DNA of 6,019 nt, taken from NCBI GenBank assembly GCA_902796895.1, contig CADBQV010000212.1:1-6019 (forward strand). The letters run 5' to 3'. The notes under the pieces are model-generated. The model worked only from the letters and a program-made list of their open reading frames with translations, made no database searches and was not told the origin of the DNA. Shown here in pieces: positions 1 to 6,019 of the stretch. Numbering within the stretch: the stretch's first letter is position 1; every line of letters begins with the position of its first letter. Position numbers and translations under genes: made by a program. The stretch is from an uncultured Erysipelotrichaceae bacterium (lineage in GTDB: Bacteria > Bacillota_I > Bacilli_A > Acholeplasmatales > Anaeroplasmataceae).

Positions 1-486
1 ACCGTGTTGGTCATCATGGAATACTGGTATATCCATTTCTTTAATTAAGCGTCTTTCAATTTCAACACATCTTGGTGCTGATATATCTTCTAGATTAATA
101 GCGCCAAGTGTTGGCTCTAAATATTTAACAGTTTTAATTATTTCTTCAACATCTTGAGTCTTTAAGCAAATTGGAATTGAATCAACTCCAGCTAATTCCT
201 TCATTAATATTGATTTACCTTCCATAACAGGAATAGCTCCATATGGACCAATATTACCAAGACCTAATACGGCAGAACCATCAGATATAACTGCTACCAT
301 ATTAGCTTTTGATGTATATTTATATGCATCATCTTTATTTTTTTCTATTTCTTTACATACATATGCAACACCTGGTGTATATGCTAAAGATAGGTCATGC
401 TGATTTTCAATTTTGACCTTTGATTTTACTTCAAGCTTACCTAAATTATCACTATGTAATTTAAGTGATTCTTCCTTTAAATCCAT
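1..486 (-). CDS. Malic enzyme (malate dehydrogenase, oxaloacetate-decarboxylating), N-terminal part
   Basis: Partial gene: the first 162 residues are present and the C-terminal NAD(P)-binding domain lies beyond the left edge. Malic enzyme oxidatively decarboxylates L-malate to pyruvate and CO2 in the cytoplasm, reducing NAD+ or NADP+. Seen in the translation: LAYTPGVA with the presumed catalytic Tyr at 36; the block VAVISDGSAVLGLGNIG at about 64-80; the presumed catalytic Lys at 91 in MEGKS; metal-ligand residues Glu133-Asp134 in NLEDISAPRC; and a further acidic ligand in HDDQHG (157-162). These match the short bacterial malic enzymes, usually about 390-430 residues when no extra domain is fused. 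The ATG is 2 nt after the stop of the fumarase beta gene and has an AGGT at 495-498 (minus strand) 8 nt upstream. It is the last visible gene of the fumarase operon. Cofactor preference cannot be told from this part. Confidence 0.95.
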   Translation of the reverse strand, partial: MDLKEESLKLHSDNLGKLEVKSKVKIENQHDLSLAYTPGVAYVCKEIEKNKDDAYKYTSKANMVAVISDGSAVLGLGNIGPYGAIPVMEGKSILMKELAGVDSIPICLKTQDVEEIIKTVKYLEPTLGAINLEDISAPRCVEIERRLIKEMDIPVFHDDQHG

Positions 487-488
487 AT

Positions 489-1019
489 TTATTTACCTAC
501 CTTATCAAAAATATTATTACCTTCATAATCGATTGCACAAATCATTTTAAAGTCACTAACCTTTAATTCCTTAATAGATTCAGGACCTAAATCGAAGAAT
601 GCAATTTCTTTAGCTTCCTTAACAGATTTTTTTAAAAGTGCTCCACAACCACCTGTTGTAATAAAATATAATATTTTATTTTTAACATATGATTTTACAC
701 ATTCATTATCTCTTGGACCCTTACCGATAGTTGCTTTAACATTTAATAATTTCATCATATCAGCAAATTTATCCATTCTAGATGAAGTAGTAGGTCCAAT
801 TGAACCAATTACCTCACCTGGTTTAGTAGGAGTAGGACCTGCATAATATATAAATGCGTTATTAAAATCAACAGGAAGCTTTTCGTTATTTTCAATCATT
901 TTTTTAATTCTTAGATGTGCTGCATCTCTTGATGTATAAATAGTACCTGTAAGCTCTATTACATCACCTGCTTTAATATCTTTTAACTTATCTAAGTCAT
1001 TAGGTAAAATTAATTTCAT
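489..1019 (-). CDS. fumB: Class I fumarate hydratase, beta subunit (C-terminal domain of FumA/FumB-type enzymes)
   Basis: Complete 176-residue protein, the usual size for the small subunit of two-subunit class I fumarases. With the alpha subunit it forms the Fe-S enzyme that reversibly hydrates fumarate to L-malate. Family landmarks seen: GDVIELTGTIYTSRDAAH (18-35), YYAGPTPTKPGEVIGSIGP (58-76) running into TTSSRMD (77-83), TTGGCGALL (121-129), and the closing LGPESIKELKV...FKMICAIDYEGN near 144-168. The start codon overlaps the stop of the alpha gene (ATGA), and a perfect AAGGAGGT Shine-Dalgarno sits 6 nt before it, inside the alpha coding sequence. Related L-tartrate dehydratase beta subunits look similar; the malic enzyme next door favours fumarase. 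The symbol follows two-subunit usage and is not meant as the E. coli FumB isozyme. Confidence 0.93.
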   Translation of the reverse strand: MKLILPNDLDKLKDIKAGDVIELTGTIYTSRDAAHLRIKKMIENNEKLPVDFNNAFIYYAGPTPTKPGEVIGSIGPTTSSRMDKFADMMKLLNVKATIGKGPRDNECVKSYVKNKILYFITTGGCGALLKKSVKEAKEIAFFDLGPESIKELKVSDFKMICAIDYEGNNIFDKVGK

Positions 1020-1852
1020 AATATTACCTCCTTATGTCTAAGTGCGTGACAACAAATATTAACTGATACAGGAAGTGATGCTATATGGCATGGATATAAA
1101 TTAACTTTTACAGCTAAAACTGTAGTCTTTCCACCAAGACCCATAGGTCCCACATTTGTTTTATTTAATAAATCATATAATTCATGCTCTAATTTTCTTG
1201 CATCTTCATCCAAAGATTCATCATTAATATCTCTTAATAATGCTTCTTTACCAATTAATGCTGCCTTTTCTAAATTACCGCCAATACCTATACCTAAAAC
1301 TAAAGGAGGACATGCCCTACCTCCAGCTTCAACTACAGTATCAACGACAAATTTTTTAATACCTTCAATACCATCGGCAGGAGTAAGCATTTTAACCTTA
1401 CTCATGTTTTCAGATCCGGCACCCTTAGGTGATATAGTTATTTTTAATTTATCACCTAAAGTATGCTTAATATGAATTATTGCTGGAGTATTATCTTTAG
1501 TATTAATTCTATTTAAAGGTGATTTAACAACACTTTTTCTTAAATAGCCCTCGGTATATCCTAAAGCTACGCCATCATTAATTGCTTTTTCTAAATCGCC
1601 ATTTATAAAAACCTCATTACCGATTTCAACAAACACTAATGTAATACCAGTATCCTGACACATTGGTGTAAATTCATTTGCTGCAATTTCATCATTTAAA
1701 ATGATTTGTTCTAAAATTTCTTTAGACAAACCATCTTCATTCTTACAAGAATCTTTAATTTTATTTAAGACATCTTGTGGTATAAATGTCGCAGCCTCAA
1801 TACATAATCTTTTTACTTCATTTGTAATTATATTTGTATCTATTGTTTTCAT
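1016..1852 (-). CDS. fumA: Class I fumarate hydratase, alpha subunit (Fe-S catalytic domain)
   Basis: 278-residue protein, full length for the alpha subunit of two-subunit class I fumarases (family shared with tartrate dehydratase alpha). It carries the oxygen-sensitive 4Fe-4S cluster that acts as Lewis acid in fumarate/malate interconversion. Three cysteines stand in the expected cluster contexts: Cys65 in PMCQDTG, Cys181 in GRACPPLVLGIGIGG, and Cys268 (next to Cys267) in CCHALRHKEVIL at the C-terminus. SPKGAGSENMS (141-151) is another family signature. The reading frame is open up to an ATG at 1903, but the start chosen is the ATG at 1850-1852. It has GAGG 8 nt upstream, begins the family-like N-terminus, and lies downstream of the promoter at 1872-1900, whereas the longer start would lie upstream of that promoter. 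It is the first gene of the operon and overlaps the beta gene by 4 nt. Confidence 0.94.
   Translation of the reverse strand: MKTIDTNIITNEVKRLCIEAATFIPQDVLNKIKDSCKNEDGLSKEILEQIILNDEIAANEFTPMCQDTGITLVFVEIGNEVFINGDLEKAINDGVALGYTEGYLRKSVVKSPLNRINTKDNTPAIIHIKHTLGDKLKITISPKGAGSENMSKVKMLTPADGIEGIKKFVVDTVVEAGGRACPPLVLGIGIGGNLEKAALIGKEALLRDINDESLDEDARKLEHELYDLLNKTNVGPMGLGGKTTVLAVKVNLYPCHIASLPVSVNICCHALRHKEVIL
1026..1033 (-). promoter_or_regulatory. Perfect Shine-Dalgarno for the fumarase beta gene, inside the alpha gene
   Basis: On the minus strand this reads AAGGAGGT, 6 nt before the beta ATG (1017-1019). It lies within the last codons of the alpha gene, where AAG GAG GTA encode Lys-Glu-Val of the conserved C-terminal HKEV. 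With the ATGA stop/start overlap it suggests translational coupling that keeps the two subunits in balance. Confidence 0.85.
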
Positions 1853-1871
1853 AAATTTATCCTCAGCTACG

Positions 1872-1900
1872 ATTATACACTTTATGTGAATTAATTTAAA
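1872..1900 (-). promoter_or_regulatory. Predicted sigma-A promoter of the fumarase-malic enzyme operon
   Basis: On the minus strand: -35 TTTAAA (1895-1900, 4 of 6 to TTGACA), a 17-nt spacer, then a perfect -10 TATAAT (1872-1877). Initiation about 7 nt past the -10 would fall near 1865, giving a leader of only about 13 nt that begins at or next to the GAGG ribosome binding site (1861-1864). The -35 box forms the outer end of the palindrome at 1895-1926. The start site is inferred, not seen. Confidence 0.65.
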
Positions 1901-1926
1901 CAAGAAATTATTATTTCTTATTTAAA
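1895..1926. promoter_or_regulatory. 32-bp palindrome between two divergent promoters, candidate operator
   Basis: Left arm TTTAAACAAGAAAT (1895-1908), 4-nt centre TATT (1909-1912), right arm ATTTCTTATTTAAA (1913-1926). The arms are inverted copies matching at 13 of 14 positions; the only mismatch is C1901 against A1920. The outer TTTAAA of each arm is the -35 box of one of the two divergent promoters. A dimeric regulator bound here could block or modulate both promoters at once. No regulator gene is in the window and the motif is not one I can assign to a family. A terminator is unlikely: there is no GC-rich stem, and the site is upstream of both operons. Confidence 0.6.
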
Positions 1927-1949
1927 AAAAATATAAAATTAGTTATAAT
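1921..1949 (+). promoter_or_regulatory. Predicted sigma-A promoter of the serine acetyltransferase operon
   Basis: -35 TTTAAA (1921-1926), a 17-nt spacer, then a perfect -10 TATAAT (1944-1949). Initiation would be near 1956, leaving a leader of about 35 nt before the ATG at 1991. That is too short for a T-box or other known riboswitch, so none is called. The element mirrors the minus-strand promoter exactly in spacing and box sequence. Confidence 0.65.
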
Positions 1950-1990
1950 TAATTTATAAGTTATTTTATTTGAGAGGCTTAAATAGTATT

Positions 1991-2806
1991 ATGGATTTTA
2001 ATAATTGGATAATTGAAAAGAAAAATGAAAAAATAAATAATGAATATATAAGATTTAGAGATATAAAAAAATTCATCAATGATGTTAATGCATTATTTTT
2101 TCCTGGAAGTGTAGATAGAATTGATACACTAAAAAATTATATAGATAATAAAATAAAGGAAATAGAAGAAGATTTAAATATCTTGCTTAATTCAATTAAG
2201 GATATTGAAAAATTTGAAGATTGTAATTCATGTGGATGCTTAATCAAAAAATTCTTTGAAAAATTACCTTTAGTTGATGAATTAATCAAAACTGATATTC
2301 AAGCATTATTTGATGGGGATCCTGCAGCTAAATCTAAAACAGAAATTATTATTTGCTATCCTGGATTAAAGGCAATATTCATTCATAGAATAGCTCATAT
2401 ATTATATGAATTAAATATTCCAATTTTACCAAGAGCAATGACAGAATATGCTCACTCTAAAACAGGTATAGATATCCACCCTGGTGCTAAAATTGGTCCA
2501 TATTTCTTTATTGACCATGGTACAGGTATTGTAATAGGTGAGACAACAGAAATAGGCGCTCATGTCAAATTATATCAAGGTGTTACACTTGGTGCCTTAT
2601 CTTTATCTAAGGGTCATGATTTAAATGGCACAAAGCGTCATCCGACAATATTAGATAATGTAACAATTTATAGTGGGGCATCAATTTTTGGTGGAAGTAC
2701 TGTAATTGGGAAAAATTCAACAATCGGTTCAAGTGCTTTTATCACATCAAGCGTTGATGATGATATGATTGTAACAATTGAGGGTCAAACTAAAAAGCAT
2801 AAATAA
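1991..2806 (+). CDS. cysE: Serine O-acetyltransferase, EpsC-type
   Basis: 271 residues. Acetylates L-serine with acetyl-CoA to give O-acetylserine, the carbon skeleton for cysteine synthesis in the cytoplasm. An alpha-helical N-terminal region (about 1-140, including [12 protein letters not shown] at 102-113) is followed by a left-handed beta-helix of hexapeptide repeats (about 158-255). By comparison with E. coli CysE, the active-site residues are Asp161 and His163 in GIDIHPGA, His176 in [11 protein letters not shown] and His217 in KRHP. The length and N-terminal domain fit the EpsC-type enzymes of Firmicutes. The start is the ATG at 1991; AGAGG at 1973-1977 lies 13 nt before it, a rather long spacing. 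A TTG at 1970 in frame would precede that AGAGG and is less likely. The C-terminus ends in KKHK, without the terminal Ile tail that docks CysE onto cysteine synthase, and no cysK is visible nearby. First gene of the plus-strand operon. Confidence 0.92.
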   Translation: MDFNNWIIEKKNEKINNEYIRFRDIKKFINDVNALFFPGSVDRIDTLKNYIDNKIKEIEEDLNILLNSIKDIEKFEDCNSCGCLIKKFFEKLPLVDELIKTDIQALFDGDPAAKSKTEIIICYPGLKAIFIHRIAHILYELNIPILPRAMTEYAHSKTGIDIHPGAKIGPYFFIDHGTGIVIGETTEIGAHVKLYQGVTLGALSLSKGHDLNGTKRHPTILDNVTIYSGASIFGGSTVIGKNSTIGSSAFITSSVDDDMIVTIEGQTKKHK

Positions 2807-2821
2807 AAATCAGGTGATAAT

Positions 2822-3448
2822 TTGGATATAATTTATCGTAAATTTAAAAAAGATGATTTAAAATATATCGAAAAATTAATATATGATGAATGGTTTAAAA
2901 ATTATAAATTTAGTGAAAGAATAAAAAAATTATATACTAAAGGCTATATAAATTTATATTTAAATAAAACTAATTATATTGAAGTAGCTGAATTAGATAA
3001 TCAACTGGTTGGATTTTTATTCGGTAGAATTAAAAAAACATCTTTTTTAAAAACATTAAAATATAAAATAAAATTATTAATAATCTTTTTTAAATTATTA
3101 TTTTCTAAAGCCGGAAGAAGAGGTATTAAAATAAATAAGATTACTAATAAATCTAATAATCAATTAAAAAAAGATTCTAAAATGAAATTAGAATCTGAAT
3201 TATGCCTTTTTATAGTTAATAAGGATATAAGAGGCAATAAAATAGGAGTAACACTTTTAAACAATTTTATAGAGGTTTTAAAAGAAAATAATATTAAAAA
3301 TAATTATTTATTTACTGATACATATTGTGATTATAATTATTATGAAAGATTAGGATACAATAAAATATCTAAAATAGATGTTTCATTTAATATTAAAGGA
3401 GAGAACGATAAACCAGTTTATTTTATTTTCGTAAAAGATTTGGGGTGA
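2822..3448 (+). CDS. GNAT-family N-acetyltransferase with internal insertion
   Basis: 208 residues. Predicted to transfer an acetyl group from acetyl-CoA to an unknown amine substrate. GNAT features seen: an N-terminal beta-alpha unit (IIYRKFKKDDLKYIEKLI), strand and hairpin IEVAELDNQLVGFLFGRI (53-70), the acetyl-CoA-binding motif A region ELCLFIVNKDIRGNKIG (126-142) followed by its helix, and motif B YYERLGY (173-179). The pyrophosphate loop reads RGNKIG instead of the usual RGxGIG, with Lys140 in place of the first glycine. Between the hairpin and motif A there is an extra, strongly basic and hydrophobic stretch (about 71-122, with LLIIFFKLLF at 85-94). The start is TTG at 2822: AGGTGAT (2812-2818) is well placed and the next in-frame ATG is at residue 121, inside the domain. 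It follows the acetyltransferase gene by 15 nt and ends 5 nt before the next start, so it is in the same operon. Confidence 0.85.
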   Translation: MDIIYRKFKKDDLKYIEKLIYDEWFKNYKFSERIKKLYTKGYINLYLNKTNYIEVAELDNQLVGFLFGRIKKTSFLKTLKYKIKLLIIFFKLLFSKAGRRGIKINKITNKSNNQLKKDSKMKLESELCLFIVNKDIRGNKIGVTLLNNFIEVLKENNIKNNYLFTDTYCDYNYYERLGYNKISKIDVSFNIKGENDKPVYFIFVKDLG

Positions 3449-3453
3449 GAGTT

Positions 3454-5832
3454 ATGGAAATATATAAAAACATAAAAGCTGATGATGAAATCAAAAAAAT
3501 TATATTAGATTTTAAAAATCATAATTTTAAAATTGATAATAAAATCGATATAATTTTATATGATGTATTAAAGGATAATAACGGCATTTTAATTTATGAT
3601 AATGATAATTATTCTATATTTATTGATATAGGAAAATTATTTATAAATAAATCAAAAGATATAATAAATTTATTATTAAATGATAATTCATATAAAAAAG
3701 AATTATATGATTATTTAAATAATAATATTTATAAAGTCGTTGCTAATACATTTATAGTTTATTCATCAGTTTTTTTATTTGATTGGTTTACATCACCAAT
3801 TGTTAAAAATGTAATTGATTCTTATCCATGTTATAATTTCATAACTATTTTAAATGAAAATATAGATGATAAATTAATTAATGATTCTAATAACTTAAGA
3901 ACATATAATTTCTCATCATATACTAAATCTGATATGTTAATATGGTATTATGATTTTATTAAAAAAGATAATATAATTAATAATATATATTCATATAATG
4001 TAATAAGATTTAAAGAATTACTTGAAATATATGATGATTTTAGAAATAAAACAATTCCTATAATTTTACCTAAAGATAATATATTAGAAAAGAAGAATTT
4101 AAATTTTAAAAAGGATTTAATAACTTTAAATGGCTTTAAAGAAACAAATAATAATTATTTTATATCTAATATAAATTCAAGCTGTGAATGTTATATTTAT
4201 TATGAAATAGATTATGATACATTTTATGATATTGAAATATCTTTAAATTTATTTAATATATTTGAAGGTGTAAAAATAATAGATATTAATAATAAAAAAT
4301 ATCAATCATTATTTTTCTATACATTATATGATAATAAAGATATGAATTATTATGACATATCTAATTTAGAAACACCAAGTGAGAAAAACATTTGTGAAGA
4401 TAAAATGTTATCAGATATCTATACAGTGGTACCTATTAGATATGATGATTTATCTTTAATAAAAAAATATGCATCAAAAGAAAATAATTTTGTTATTAAT
4501 AATTTATTAACAGGATTATCATTTCAAGAAAATTATGAATTTGGTAATGAAAATAGAAATATTAAATCATATTCTAATCGTATCGAAAGATATGATTTAG
4601 GTACTATATATGCATATATAAGTGAAGATCCTCATTATAATTATTATAATAAATCAAAACTAAAATTATCAAAATATAAATATCCTTTAAGATTAATTGC
4701 AGTAATTGACTTAGAGACACATACTGGTGTCTTATATATCTTAAATTTTGGTATTAAAACTAAACCAACTGAATACTTAGATATAATATCTAGAAATAGT
4801 ATTTATCTAGATTATAATGATGATTATAAATTACATAATATTCATTATAAGGAAGCACAAAATGGCGCTAAGATTTGTAATTTATATAAAATATTATTAT
4901 ATAAATATAAAATTAAAAAGGTTGGTATGGCAAGAAATTTAATGATATCTCCATACTTATCTAATGAATCTAAATTAAATGAAGATGATGCTTTATATGA
5001 AAAATCTAAAGAAATGTATCGAAAAATCAAATTAAGCATGATGTATGGCGAAGTCTTATTTGATGATGGGGAAGAATTAGGTTCTATTGTTGATAATAGA
5101 TTTAATCGTCAATTAGAATTAAAATATGGTGATTCAATATATGATTATTCATGTATTAATATAACTAAAACTGGTATTTTACAATTTAATGATACATATA
5201 GAGATTATCTAGCAGAAAGAATTGATTTCGCTGTTGTTAATTTATTTTATATTGAGCTTGTTTTAATGGAGGATGCGGCAATACAAATTGCAGATATCGC
5301 CATATCAGATTTTATCAATGATTATAAAATTAAAAATGTTGATAACAACAAGCTTAAAAATTTCAGCTTAGGCTCTAAATATGTATTAGATAAATTAGAA
5401 GAAATCCAAGAAGAATATGCAAAAACATTAGATTTTTGGGATGTACAAGCTAATTTTTATTCATCTAAGGTTTTCTTAACAAAATTAAGAAAGAAATTTG
5501 AAATAGAAAAGGATATCCAATCTTTAAAAAGAAATAGAGTTGAAATCCAAGAAATATATTCTAGTAAGCAAAATAAAAAATCACAAAGAAATGGCTTTAT
5601 ACTTGCTGTATTAGGATTTGTTTTAACATTATTAAATTTAGTTGATGTATTTAATAAAGCAGCATCAGATGATTCAGTTAAAATATTGCCTTGGGTTGAT
5701 TACATATATGAAAATATGAAGGCATTATATGTCATTAGAATATTTGTATTAATTTTATTGTTATATTTATTAGCTAAATTTATTTTAAATAGAATATTTG
5801 AATTTATTAAGAAAAGAGGCAATAGTAAATGA
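3454..5832 (+). CDS. Uncharacterised 792-residue protein with CorA-like C-terminal membrane region
   Basis: I do not recognise a family for the full protein. The first 590 residues or so look soluble, with mixed strands and helices, and are rich in Asn, Asp, Ile, Lys and Tyr. A better-ordered core is suggested around 411-440 (PLRLIAVIDLETHTGVLYIL). From about 590 it is mostly helical (IELVLMEDAAIQIADIAISD from 600), leading into a long charged helix, possibly coiled coil, at about 645-713. Two membrane segments follow, at about 714-733 and 758-778, joined by a short loop (about 734-757), and then a basic tail ending KKRGNSK. The order 'large soluble domain, long helix, two closing membrane helices' resembles CorA-type proteins, but the GMN motif expected after the first membrane helix is absent. 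No signal peptide is seen; the positive tail suggests both ends are cytoplasmic. The start is ATG 3454, with GGGGTGA 5 nt upstream; an in-frame GTG at 3445 would fall inside that SD. It overlaps the esterase gene by 4 nt. Confidence 0.85.
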   Translation: MEIYKNIKADDEIKKIILDFKNHNFKIDNKIDIILYDVLKDNNGILIYDNDNYSIFIDIGKLFINKSKDIINLLLNDNSYKKELYDYLNNNIYKVVANTFIVYSSVFLFDWFTSPIVKNVIDSYPCYNFITILNENIDDKLINDSNNLRTYNFSSYTKSDMLIWYYDFIKKDNIINNIYSYNVIRFKELLEIYDDFRNKTIPIILPKDNILEKKNLNFKKDLITLNGFKETNNNYFISNINSSCECYIYYEIDYDTFYDIEISLNLFNIFEGVKIIDINNKKYQSLFFYTLYDNKDMNYYDISNLETPSEKNICEDKMLSDIYTVVPIRYDDLSLIKKYASKENNFVINNLLTGLSFQENYEFGNENRNIKSYSNRIERYDLGTIYAYISEDPHYNYYNKSKLKLSKYKYPLRLIAVIDLETHTGVLYILNFGIKTKPTEYLDIISRNSIYLDYNDDYKLHNIHYKEAQNGAKICNLYKILLYKYKIKKVGMARNLMISPYLSNESKLNEDDALYEKSKEMYRKIKLSMMYGEVLFDDGEELGSIVDNRFNRQLELKYGDSIYDYSCINITKTGILQFNDTYRDYLAERIDFAVVNLFYIELVLMEDAAIQIADIAISDFINDYKIKNVDNNKLKNFSLGSKYVLDKLEEIQEEYAKTLDFWDVQANFYSSKVFLTKLRKKFEIEKDIQSLKRNRVEIQEIYSSKQNKKSQRNGFILAVLGFVLTLLNLVDVFNKAASDDSVKILPWVDYIYENMKALYVIRIFVLILLLYLLAKFILNRIFEFIKKRGNSK

Positions 5833-6019
5833 AAATAGAATATTTTAAAGAATATAGCCCTATAATGGGAAGAAACATGGAATTTAAGGTTTATGGACAT
5901 CAAGGTAAGCCTTGTATAGCATTTCCAAGTCAAAATGAAAGATTTTATGATTATGAAGATAAAGGAATTATTAATTCCTTATCTTGGTATATTGAACAAG
6001 GTAAAATCCAAATATTTTG
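5829..6019 (+). CDS. Alpha/beta-hydrolase-fold esterase family protein, N-terminal part
   Basis: Only 63 residues and part of a codon are inside the window; the catalytic Ser-Asp-His would lie further right. The N-terminus (IEYFKEYSPIMGRNMEFKVY, then GHQGKPCIAFPSQNERFYDY) resembles the opening of the bacterial 'putative esterase' alpha/beta hydrolases, which begin with a Tyr-Ser-Pro-x-x-Gly-Arg-x-Met-Glu-Phe-Lys-Val-Tyr-Gly-His pattern and a following glutamine/phenylalanine-rich loop. Such enzymes hydrolyse ester or thioester bonds; the substrate here is unknown. The ATG overlaps the stop of the preceding membrane-protein gene (ATGA), and GAGG at 5816-5819 is 9 nt upstream, so translation is probably coupled to that gene. 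The assignment rests on recalled family resemblance of the N-terminus only. Confidence 0.75.
   Translation, partial: MKIEYFKEYSPIMGRNMEFKVYGHQGKPCIAFPSQNERFYDYEDKGIINSLSWYIEQGKIQIF

Noticed and set aside
1701..1889. Plus-strand open frame of 62 codons
   Set aside because: It lies antisense to the fumarase alpha gene, which has clear family motifs; no ribosome binding site or recognisable product.
1853..1903. N-terminal extension of the fumarase alpha subunit, starting at the ATG at 1903
   Set aside because: It lacks a good ribosome binding site, its peptide is unlike the family N-terminus, and it would begin upstream of the predicted -10 box at 1872-1877.
1895..1926. The palindrome as a bidirectional terminator
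   Set aside because: It lies between divergent promoters, upstream of both operons, with an AT-only weak stem and no gene ending into it.
1950..1990. Riboswitch or T-box leader before the serine acetyltransferase
   Set aside because: Only about 35 nt would be transcribed before the start codon, and there is no specifier, antiterminator or terminator structure.
3736..3804. Possible membrane helix at residues 95-117 of the 792-residue protein
   Set aside because: The stretch is moderately hydrophobic but interrupted by polar and aromatic residues (Asn, Ser, Asp, Trp); a buried helix is more likely.
4845..5039. Minus-strand open frame of 64 codons
   Set aside because: Antisense shadow inside the 792-residue gene, no supporting signals.
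5700..5933. Minus-strand open frame of 77 codons with hydrophobic stretches
   Set aside because: It lies antisense to the membrane segments of one gene and the start of the esterase; its hydrophobicity mirrors AT-rich antisense sequence.

Overview
The window is low-GC DNA from a bacterium using the standard code (TGA is a stop in three genes, at positions consistent with known C-termini or overlapping starts). It reads best as an anaerobic or gut-type Firmicute of the Bacilli/Erysipelotrichia/uncultured 'Mollicutes-like' kind. The grounds are strong AT bias with AAT/AAA/ATA/TAT codons, Shine-Dalgarno (SD) sequences of Gram-positive type, a class I (oxygen-labile Fe-S) two-subunit fumarase, and an EpsC-type serine acetyltransferase. 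Species cannot be fixed from this window.

Left part (1-1852, minus strand): a compact operon for C4-dicarboxylate metabolism, read right to left. It holds the fumarase alpha subunit, the fumarase beta subunit (ATGA overlap) and a malic enzyme that runs off the left edge (2-nt gap). Together they would convert fumarate to L-malate and then to pyruvate + CO2 + NAD(P)H, or run in reverse.

Centre (1853-1990): a short divergent promoter region. It has two sigma-A-type promoters, each TTTAAA-17 nt-TATAAT, placed symmetrically around a near-perfect 32-bp palindrome whose outer six bases on each side are the -35 boxes. This looks like one operator controlling both operons, and it is the most striking non-coding signal here.

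Right part (1991-6019, plus strand): a second tight operon. In order it holds an EpsC-type serine O-acetyltransferase, a GNAT acetyltransferase with an unusual basic/hydrophobic insertion, an unrecognised 792-residue protein ending in a CorA-like helix plus two membrane segments, and the start of an alpha/beta-hydrolase-type esterase that runs off the right edge. Gaps are 15 nt, 5 nt and a 4-nt overlap, so these genes are probably co-transcribed and partly translationally coupled. The large membrane-anchored protein and its setting between acetyltransferases and an esterase are the best candidate for an undescribed system. Nothing in the sequence proves its function.
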